DNA of 64,000 nucleotides from Chryseobacterium antibioticum. Lineage in GTDB: Bacteria; Bacteroidota; Bacteroidia; Flavobacteriales; Weeksellaceae. Under the pieces are notes generated by a model. The model was given only the letters and a program-made list of their open reading frames with translations. It made no database searches and was not told where the DNA came from. Location of the stretch: contig NZ_JABBGI010000010.1 in assembly GCF_012927325.1 (NCBI RefSeq), forward strand, positions 1 to 64,000, in the 5' to 3' direction. Positions 25,083 to 33,749 of this stretch are shown piece by piece (positions within the stretch are counted from its first letter, which is position 1; each line of letters starts with the position of its first letter). A program made the translations under genes and the position numbers.

Positions 25083-27512
25083 GTTATGAATTACTTTCAA
25101 AAATTATTATCTTCGTGAGTAGTCACAGCATTGGCGCAGTAAACACAGAAAACCGTTTAGTTGTGAATTGCTTTCAAAAATTATTATCTTCGTGATTAGT
25201 CACAGCAAACTGAAAATAAAGAAATAGCAGAAGCTCGTTGTGAATTGCTTTCAAAAATTATTATCTTCGTGATTAGTCACAGCAGGGCAGTTTTAGCACT
25301 TGGCGGAGCTATTGTTGTGAATTGCTTTCAAAAATTATTATCTTCGTGATTAGTCACAGCCTTGCGAAAATGATGAAAGAGCTTGCTACTGTTGTGAATT
25401 GCTTTCAAAAATTATTATCTTCGTGATTAGTCACAGCGACCTGTCTTTGTTACATCACCTTCAATCAGTTGTGAATTGCTTTCAAAATTATTATCTTCGT
25501 GATTAGTCACAGCCGTATTCGCTGTACAGCTCTGCCTCTGTTCGTTGTGAATTGCTTTCAAAAATTATTATCTTCGTGATTAGTCACAGCGTAAGGTTTC
25601 CCGAAAGATCGCCCAATACTGTTGTGAATTGCTTTCAAAAATTATTATCTTCGTGATTAGTCACAGCGTTCTATCAATTATCGAGGTTGGGATTTGCGTT
25701 GTGAATTGCTTTCAAAAATTATTATCTTCGTGATTAGTCACAGCGAATGGAGGGAAGAGCTTGCAAAGCATATGGTTGTGAATTGCTTTCAAAAATTATT
25801 ATCTTCGTGATTAGTCACAGCGATTTCCGTTCATCAAGGCCATAGAGATCAGTTGTGAATTGCTTTCAAAAATTATTATCTTCGTGATTAGTCACAGCTA
25901 AAGGGTTTATGATAGAAACATTGAATCAGTTGTGAATTGCTTTCAAAAATTATTATCTTCGTGATTAGTCACAGCGTCGGGGTCGGCTACATTACCGTCT
26001 ATATCGTTGTGAATTGCTTTCAAAAATTATTATCTTCGTGATTAGTCACAGCGTTTTAATCAGAATCGAAGAGCCAAAACCAGTTGTGAATTGCTTTCAA
26101 AAATTATTATCTTCGTGATTAGTCACAGCTCGAACCGCTGTAGATGGTGTTGCAGACCGTTGTGAATTGCTTTCAAAAATTATTATCTTCGTGATTAGTC
26201 ACAGCCATCCATATGATCAAGGTCCTTTTGTCACAGTTGTGAATTGCTTTCAAAAATTATTATCTTCGTGATTAGTCACAGCTATTCAACACCGTTTTTA
26301 ACAGCCAGCCACGTTGTGAATTGCTTTCAAAAATTATTATCTTCGTGATTAGTCACAGCGCTAGCGTGCAGTGTTCTTTTAATGATCAAGTTGTGAATTG
26401 CTTTCAAAAATTATTATCTTCGTGATTAGTCACAGCCAAAAAACGTATGACAGTATCAATAATCCCGTTGTGAATTGCTTTCAAAAATTATTATCTTCGT
26501 GATTAGTCACAGCTTACAAAATGGTTAACAGTTTTGAAGAGCTGTTGTGAATTGCTTTCAAAAATTATTATCTTCGTGATTAGTCACAGCCATATAATTC
26601 TATATTAATAGAAAGGACAGTTGTGAATTGCTTTCAAAAATTATTATCTTCGTGATTAGTCACAGCATTTGTTGCATATAATAAATTGGTTTTGCCGTTG
26701 TGAATTGCTTTCAAAAATTATTATCTTCGTGATTAGTCACAGCCATCCCCGGCCTCATAGCCTCGGATCATAAGTTGTGAATTGCTTTCAAAAATTATTA
26801 TCTTCGTGATTAGTCACAGCTCCTCCCACTTAATATCTGGATCTATCTGTGTTGTGAATTGCTTTCAAAAATTATTATCTTCGTGATTAGTCACAGCCTA
26901 TACCTTTTACAGGAACGAACTCCATACGTTGTGAATTGCTTTCAAAAATTATTATCTTCGTGATTAGTCACAGCTTTGATAAAGATGGTCCTTATAAAAA
27001 TGATGTTGTGAATTGCTTTCAAAAATTATTATCTTCGTGATTAGTCACAGCTGGCCTTTTTGTGGCTCAATCATAATAATTGTTGTGAATTGCTTTCAAA
27101 AATTATTATCTTCGTGATTAGTCACAGCACGAGTTTGAATACAAGCATTTAAGAAATAGTTGTGAATTGCTTTCAAAAATTATTATCTTCGTGATTAGTC
27201 ACAGCGAAGGTTGGGAATTTAAAATGAAAACTACTGTTGTGAATTGCTTTCAAAAATTATTATCTTCGTGATTAGTCACAGCTGTTAAAAAATTAGAAGC
27301 GGGTAAATGGTAGTTGTGAATTGCTTTCAAAAATTATTATCTTCGTGATTAGTCACAGCATGGAAAAAAACGTAAACATCGGACAATTAGTTGTGAATTG
27401 CTTTCAAAAATTATTATCTTCGTGATTAGTCACAGCTGTGCTGAAAGTTAAGCCTGAAGGCGTGGGTTGTGAATTGCTTTCAAAAATTATTATCTTCGTG
27501 ATTAGTCACAGC
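25083..27512 (+). CRISPR. Type II-C CRISPR array, 32 repeats and 31 spacers
   Basis: The 47-bp repeat starts GTTGTGAATTGCTTTC and ends GTGATTAGTCACAGC (the end forms a GTGA/TCAC hairpin). I count 32 repeats and 31 spacers; spacers are 30 nt except numbers 14, 20 and 31 (29 nt), and the sums close exactly on 2430 bp. The first repeat (25083-25129) differs at positions 4, 11 and 37 and marks the old end; repeat 6 (25468) has lost one A. The plus strand is the crRNA strand, because the repeat 5' half pairs with the tracrRNA anti-repeat at 33587-33608. Each repeat holds TATCTTCG (repeat positions 26-33), one base off the TAnnTTTG box, with TTG at positions 2-4. New spacers are thus probably added at the cas2 side. 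No spacer is duplicated. Confidence 0.98.
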
Positions 27513-27522
27513 CTCAAAATTT

Positions 27523-27548
27523 AATCCATTGAAAATCAATGGATTTTT
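27523..27548. terminator. Terminator between the array and cas2
   Basis: A perfect 10-bp stem (AATCCATTGA / TCAATGGATT), AAA loop, then a T-run on the plus strand. It would end array transcripts coming from the left and, less well, cas transcripts from the right. Only 57 bp separate array and cas2. Confidence 0.7.
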
Positions 27549-27569
27549 CTGTTATTTACGATTAAAAAA

Positions 27570-28798
<1,229 letters not shown>

Positions 28799-28800
28799 GA

Positions 28801-31800
28801 TTATGACTTTGTTATATTTCCTAAACGGTCAATTTTTAACTTCACGCAGGACTCTTTGATCATTCTCCCGTCAATTGCTCTTTCCATTTTATTTAAAGTA
28901 GAAAATTCAGTCTTATTTACAATGGAAACAGCAACATTTTGTCTTACGAAGAAAATTTGACTACCAGAGAAGCTTACCACTTTATAAACATTATTCATAT
29001 TCTCTTTGGAAATGGTCTGAAAATCTAAGCTATCCACCAACTCATCTTCTGCAGCAACATACACCAGATCATTGGGGCATAAATAAAAATCATTTTTACT
29101 TTTTAAAGCTACAGGGGACAACCCTTGCTTCTGTCTTTCAATAACCTCATTTAAAAGAATCGTTTCATACGTTCTTTTATCTTTATCACCTTCATATACT
29201 GCAAAAAAGAGATTAGTACCCTTTGCCGTTTCCACATATTTATGTTTTTTATTTCCGATTTGACCTAAAGGAAATTTACTTCCTAATTCAAAAATCCGTA
29301 CTTTGGCAATAGGCTGATGCGGTTTCCCATCATTAAATTTCTCGATATTCTTATTCATATCTTCAATTCCTTCAGGTGAAAAAGCATCTTCTGAACTCCC
29401 TTTATATTCAAGATAATTCTTTAAAATTTTCTGAATTCCAGTATCTGTAATCGAACTGATATTTTTCAAATCAAAAGAAGTGTCAAGACTTTTTCTTGTA
29501 GCAGTTAGGATCTTTCCTCTAGGAACTTTAATCCAAGGTAATTCCACTTTGCCGGCAACCGTATCTTTATGCAATGGTTTTCTTATAGCCCAGTTCAAGC
29601 CTTGTTGTTCAACCAAACCTTTCACTTTAATGTTATCTTTTTCAATCCATTTTTCATAATAATTTGTAGCTTTATTAATCACTCTAAGATTCTGCTTAAA
29701 GCTTACAATAATTTTATCGAGATTTTCTTTAGCTTCAACTGTGAAATTCTCCCACGGTTTTAAAAACTGTTTAGGAATATCCCTTTCGATCCTTTCTCCT
29801 GTTTGTGGATGTTGATAAATCTTTTTTTCAAATTTCATCAGCTTTCTTTTCAAATCATACCTTTTCATTTCTGATTTTGCAGCCTGATTATTAAGCAGAT
29901 TAATATGATCTCTGGTTGCACAGGCAATTACTAAAGCATCTAATGCATGATGACGATGGTCTATTCTCTTTTTTGAAAATCCCTTTGAAAATTCAATCGG
30001 GACTGTTGGTAAAAATTTCTGGTATTTCTCATTCCATACTGTATAATCGTTAGACTCTGTAATTAAATTCATTCTTTCAAAACGAGGTAAAATTAAGTCG
30101 TTCCAAACATCATTCAACCCCCAGTCCTGCTTAAGTTCTGATGTTATTCTTCCATTACCAGGAATGATATCTTTAGAATTCATTCCATCATCATTGACTT
30201 CTTTTCTGACAATATTGGAAAGAATACCTGAGACGAATTTACTGATATATCGTGTATCATTAAGCTGACGTTCAATCATCTCCTCCGGAATTTCTTCTAA
30301 AAGAAGTTTTGATCTCTTAGTCCTGTTATTAGCATAGTTTTTCTTGACAAAGTCTTCGTATTCTTCTACTTCAAATACTTTAATCCTATCGGAAATTTTA
30401 TATCCATGAAACTGTTTAATGAATCCAAGACCAATGTAATTGTCTTTTAATTTATTGACTGCAGACTCACAGATCACCTTATTACTAAAACTGTCATCAA
30501 AATAACGGCTTTGAGGAATAATATGTTCAATTTCGTACTCCGGTGTAAAAAGCTTGTTAAGTGGAATAATCCCTCCTGTATAAGGTGATCTGTATTTCTG
30601 TTCCAGCCAAAGTTTATATTTTTTCAGATCGGATGAGGAAGGCTGTGCAGTTTTACTGATCTTAAGAATATCATCATCTACAGAAATCTCAGAATTCAAA
30701 ACTCCATCTTCATATATTTTCAGAACCTCCTGCTGCATAGGAGAATAAGGTCTGACATTCTTTACTTCACTATCATTCGCCATTTCTGCCAACAATGCCT
30801 TAATGCGAAGGTTGGTATTCTCATTTTCTGATATTCTCTGTGTCATTTTATTTCGTTCTTTTGCCGGAAGTTTCATTTCCCTTCCAAGTTCGATGTGAAT
30901 TTCACTGAAAAAGTCCTTTACCCCATTCCCATATTTCATCCATATATCTTTTACCACACGGAGTGTCTCTGTTATCACCTGCTCTACAATGGGGTTGCGA
31001 AGAGAATGCTGTTTGAATTCTCTCAAATATTCTTCAATATTATCAACAGAGTTCCATTTTCCAGTGAGTGAAGCTTCAGAATGCCTTCCATACACCACAT
31101 ATTGAGTTAACCATAAAGGCAAACCCTGAAAATCACTTTCTTTCTGAAGAGTACGAGTCTTTTCTCTTATATTATCTTTAATATCCTCATCGTATTCACC
31201 AGTAATAATTTTCTGAATCCTGTTTTTTGATTTTGTATCAATATCTTCCCAGCTCCAATATTTCCCAGTTCTCATCAAAGGAAGCAATCTCTTAATAGCC
31301 TTTTCAGAATAAGAGCCATATTCACTACTAAATGGTGGAAATTTTCTGAAGGCTTCAAAGAACGAATTTTCATCCAGGTGATTTTTCTTAGCAAATGATT
31401 TTAAAGCTTTTTCATATTCTGTTTTATCATTAACAGAATAGATGATATGCCATATTTCCTGCTCAATTTTCCTTGTAAGAAATTCAGCCATATTACTTTG
31501 TGTTTTGCCTAAACATGCTATTATCATTGCTCTTGTTTCATTGCACGGATATCTTTTATCCTCTACATATCTCCATTGATGCGTCTTATCGTTAAGCTTA
31601 AAATGTTTCAATAATGCTTTTTGGTCAACTTCTTTTCTATTATTCAGAAATTCAAAAAGACGCTCATAATCTTCGATTGTTTTTAAATAATCTGAGGTTA
31701 TATTTATATCATCATCTCTTCTGTAAATGCTCAGATTAAACATCCACTGCCAAATGCGAAACTCCTGGTAGTAAGGATTAGATTTTGGAATAACTTTTAG

Positions 31801-33033
31801 AAATTGAATCCTCTCTACTCCATTTCCATCTTTATACTTTCTAAATTCTAAAGTACAATTCGAAACAGAAGACTTCTGACTTCTCAAAGGTCTTTGGTAA
31901 AAGATAATATCTTCCAAAAAAAGATGTACAAAATCCTTTTTGGCAAGATTCAACTGATGAGCTTCATTATTCCTGTATAACTCCCTCACACAATCATTGT
32001 ACAGATCATTAATTTCCAGTTCAGGATGAAACTCTTTCTGTTTTTCAAGAATTTGTTTCAGTTCTTCTTTATAAAATTTACGTTCAATGGTTCTGACAAG
32101 CTTTCCGTTTATCTTTTGTTTAGGGTTTTGAAGAATAGCATCATAAATGTAAGATCCCACTGTTTTATGAGAGGCATCAATTTCCTGTTCAGTTTTCGCC
32201 TTAATGGCAATCCAGTCTTTTTCAGAATCAACGGCTTTAAAGGTCCGTTTTATATCACCATTTTTTAATATAGATTCTGTAATAATAAATTCTTTGGTAC
32301 GACCAATCCAATCTTGAGGCTTTGTTATTTGCTTTTCATATTTCCACCCATTAGTAAAATAAACATCAAAAAGTACATTTCCTTTTATTTTTTCTCCAGA
32401 ATCAATAACTTTTTCAACGTCTAACGTTACAAATGTTTTATCTTTTCCTTCATCAAAATCTTCTCCTCTTAACTGATAATATCCCCTCTTCTGGTTAAAA
32501 TTCAAAAGAATCCATGCCAGCTCTTCTTTCTCTATTTTTTGATAGACAGCTTTCTTTCTCAGGTAATAAATCGTCCAGTCATAAGGAACTTTTTTATTTC
32601 CTGATAAGAGCTCAGATTGAGATATTTTAAAATCCAAAAGCATTTCCTCAAACGAATTTTTAAAGATGAAACCCTCATTATTATATGGAAGCTTAGGTTC
32701 TGTCTCTTCTCTAAACTTTCCAAATCTTTTATCAAAATCTATCTGAGAAGCATAATATTTAGGTAAAAAACCTAAAATATTCAAAACTCGGTGAAGCCTT
32801 TCTCTTCTTAATAAAAATCTTTCTCGGAGCCTTCTGACTCCTCTGTAACCAGTCCGGGCAGCTGTTTGAGAAACAGAATTCCCTTTACCAAAATCCCCTA
32901 AAATATCCTGCGACATAGGCAATACTCTGGTCCCCATTCCCAGAACACTTCCCTGCCTCGATTCAGAGTTTTGCTTAATTATAGCCCAACCAATTGAATT
33001 GGTTCCTAAGTCTAGTCCAAGTATATTTTTCAT
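28801..33033 (-). CDS. cas9: Type II-C CRISPR effector nuclease Cas9 (long Bacteroidetes form)
   Basis: A 1410-aa RNA-guided nuclease, in the size range of the long Bacteroidetes II-C Cas9s and well above the 1000-1100 aa of Neisseria or Campylobacter. Positions from the ATG at 33033: RuvC-I ILGLDLGTNSIGWAI with Asp8; Arg-rich bridge helix RGVRRLRERFLLRRERLHR (about 64-82); RuvC-II FSEIHIELGREMKLP with Glu715; HNH YEIEHIIPQSRYFDDSFSNK with His837 and Asn860; RuvC-III RIDHRHHALDALVIA with His1029 and Asp1032. The HNH has Glu where SpCas9 has Asp839 (EH instead of DH). An in-frame TTG at 33045 could add four residues. All catalytic residues are present. Confidence 0.97.
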   Translation of the reverse strand: MKNILGLDLGTNSIGWAIIKQNSESRQGSVLGMGTRVLPMSQDILGDFGKGNSVSQTAARTGYRGVRRLRERFLLRRERLHRVLNILGFLPKYYASQIDFDKRFGKFREETEPKLPYNNEGFIFKNSFEEMLLDFKISQSELLSGNKKVPYDWTIYYLRKKAVYQKIEKEELAWILLNFNQKRGYYQLRGEDFDEGKDKTFVTLDVEKVIDSGEKIKGNVLFDVYFTNGWKYEKQITKPQDWIGRTKEFIITESILKNGDIKRTFKAVDSEKDWIAIKAKTEQEIDASHKTVGSYIYDAILQNPKQKINGKLVRTIERKFYKEELKQILEKQKEFHPELEINDLYNDCVRELYRNNEAHQLNLAKKDFVHLFLEDIIFYQRPLRSQKSSVSNCTLEFRKYKDGNGVERIQFLKVIPKSNPYYQEFRIWQWMFNLSIYRRDDDINITSDYLKTIEDYERLFEFLNNRKEVDQKALLKHFKLNDKTHQWRYVEDKRYPCNETRAMIIACLGKTQSNMAEFLTRKIEQEIWHIIYSVNDKTEYEKALKSFAKKNHLDENSFFEAFRKFPPFSSEYGSYSEKAIKRLLPLMRTGKYWSWEDIDTKSKNRIQKIITGEYDEDIKDNIREKTRTLQKESDFQGLPLWLTQYVVYGRHSEASLTGKWNSVDNIEEYLREFKQHSLRNPIVEQVITETLRVVKDIWMKYGNGVKDFFSEIHIELGREMKLPAKERNKMTQRISENENTNLRIKALLAEMANDSEVKNVRPYSPMQQEVLKIYEDGVLNSEISVDDDILKISKTAQPSSSDLKKYKLWLEQKYRSPYTGGIIPLNKLFTPEYEIEHIIPQSRYFDDSFSNKVICESAVNKLKDNYIGLGFIKQFHGYKISDRIKVFEVEEYEDFVKKNYANNRTKRSKLLLEEIPEEMIERQLNDTRYISKFVSGILSNIVRKEVNDDGMNSKDIIPGNGRITSELKQDWGLNDVWNDLILPRFERMNLITESNDYTVWNEKYQKFLPTVPIEFSKGFSKKRIDHRHHALDALVIACATRDHINLLNNQAAKSEMKRYDLKRKLMKFEKKIYQHPQTGERIERDIPKQFLKPWENFTVEAKENLDKIIVSFKQNLRVINKATNYYEKWIEKDNIKVKGLVEQQGLNWAIRKPLHKDTVAGKVELPWIKVPRGKILTATRKSLDTSFDLKNISSITDTGIQKILKNYLEYKGSSEDAFSPEGIEDMNKNIEKFNDGKPHQPIAKVRIFELGSKFPLGQIGNKKHKYVETAKGTNLFFAVYEGDKDKRTYETILLNEVIERQKQGLSPVALKSKNDFYLCPNDLVYVAAEDELVDSLDFQTISKENMNNVYKVVSFSGSQIFFVRQNVAVSIVNKTEFSTLNKMERAIDGRMIKESCVKLKIDRLGNITKS

Positions 33034-33077
33034 ATTGATTATCAATTAATTAAGTTAAAATTATTAATAATATTTTA

Positions 33078-33177
33078 TAACTCTGTACTAAATATAAATA
33101 TTTTTTATACATTTGTATTAGATTAATGATTAAGTAATACAACTGACGAGTTGAATTTGTTAAGGTCCAAACTTAAC
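33078..33177. repeat. Cas9-upstream divergent-promoter module, copy A
   Basis: First copy of an imperfect tandem duplication (offset 152-154 bp). It contains TAACTCTGTAC (33078-33088), the plus-strand box TACATTTG (33108-33115) and a 37-bp block (33141-33177) with inverted arms GTTAAG/CTTAAC. On the minus strand, TATATTTA (33089-33096), one base off the consensus, points at cas9 and would give a leader of about 49 nt. Confidence 0.75.
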
Positions 33178-33231
33178 TTATTACTATCCCAAGTAGAAAT
33201 AACAAGATCAATAATTTTAAAATTCATTTCT

Positions 33232-33329
33232 TAACTCTGTACAAATTTAAATATATTTTTATACATTTGTAACTTATTGAGTAAGTATTTTGAACTGACG
33301 AGTCAAATTTGTTAAGGTCCAAACTTAAC
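33232..33329. repeat. Cas9-upstream divergent-promoter module, copy B
   Basis: Second copy with the same order: TAACTCTGTAC (33232-33242), TACATTTG on the plus strand (33262-33269) and the 37-bp block (33293-33329; only two base changes from copy A). On the minus strand TAAATTTG (33242-33249) is a perfect -7 box toward cas9, with a leader of about 200 nt. Its final G is the first base of the 11-mer that the nearby half-repeat guide matches. Confidence 0.75.
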
Positions 33330-33391
33330 CTATGTGTTGCCAACAACATGTAACTACATCAATGTAAACTAACCATGTCTAAGAGTTCTTA

Positions 33392-33459
33392 ATTTAGGCC
33401 GTACAGAGTTAGTTGTGAATTACTTTCAGAGACTATCTAATATGGATAGTCTCTTTTTT
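33392..33459 (+). ncRNA. Candidate autoregulatory guide RNA (half-repeat fused to terminator)
   Basis: GTTGTGAATTACTTTCA (33412-33428) equals the first 17 nt of the CRISPR repeat with G11 changed to A, and pairs fully with the tracrRNA anti-repeat (one G-U at the end). It runs straight into a 9-bp terminator stem GAGACTATC/GATAGTCTC and six Ts (33429-33459). The base to its left is the 3' end of a would-be guide: GTACAGAGTTA (33401-33411) is identical to the minus strand of both copies of the cas9 promoter, after which matching stops. The 5' end is unknown; transcripts from the boxes at 33108 or 33262 would reach it. Compare scaRNA and tracr-L; a decayed mini-array is the alternative. Confidence 0.6.
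33429..33459 (+). terminator. Terminator of the half-repeat RNA
   Basis: Perfect 9-bp stem with a 7-nt loop (TAATATG) followed by TTTTTT. Confidence 0.85.
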
Positions 33460-33572
33460 CTTCAATCATACTATTTTACATTATTCTTTATAATCCTGAA
33501 ACAATATAAAGATAGAAACAAAAAAAATACTCGAATTACGGATACCCATAATTTCATTAAAAATTTTTCGCT

Positions 33573-33580
33573 TATATTTG
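33573..33580 (+). promoter_or_regulatory. Predicted -7 box for tracrRNA
   Basis: TATATTTG matches TAnnTTTG and places the start at about 33587, exactly at the 5' end of the anti-repeat. Confidence 0.65.
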
Positions 33581-33586
33581 TTTTAT

Positions 33587-33671
33587 AATTTTGAAAGTAA
33601 TTCACAATAAGGATTATTCCGTTGTGAAAACATTTAAGCCCCCTCGTCTTATAATACGGGGGATTTTTTTT
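33587..33671 (+). ncRNA. tracrRNA of the type II-C system
   Basis: The small RNA that pairs with the crRNA repeat and holds Cas9. The anti-repeat (33587-33608, core TGAAAGTAATTCACAA) is complementary to the 5' half of the repeat, with a G-U at repeat position 11. Next come ACAATAAGG, a segment also seen in Neisseria-type II-C tracrRNAs, a small GGA/TCC stem, CCGTTGTGAAAACATTTAAG, and a C5/G5 terminator hairpin followed by TTTTTTTT. It is read on the plus strand, opposite to cas9, about 550 bp from the cas9 start. Size about 85 nt before processing. Confidence 0.9.
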
Positions 33672-33723
33672 GCGCCAATAATTTCTGTTTAATATGTATT
33701 CCGTTTTTTTCATTCTAAAGCCC

Positions 33724-33731
33724 TATTTTAG
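33724..33731 (+). promoter_or_regulatory. Possible -7 box for tex
   Basis: TATTTTAG, one base off TAnnTTTG, 18 bp before the ATG. Confidence 0.3.
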
Positions 33732-33749
33732 CCTTCCGAAAACAAAATA

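Noticed and set aside
33034..33045. TTG start for Cas9
   Set aside because: An ATG four codons later gives the standard MKNILGLDLG start.
33141..33177. CTGACGAG in the duplicated block resembles the hammerhead ribozyme core
   Set aside because: The required GAAA box and three stems around a cleavage site are missing in both copies.
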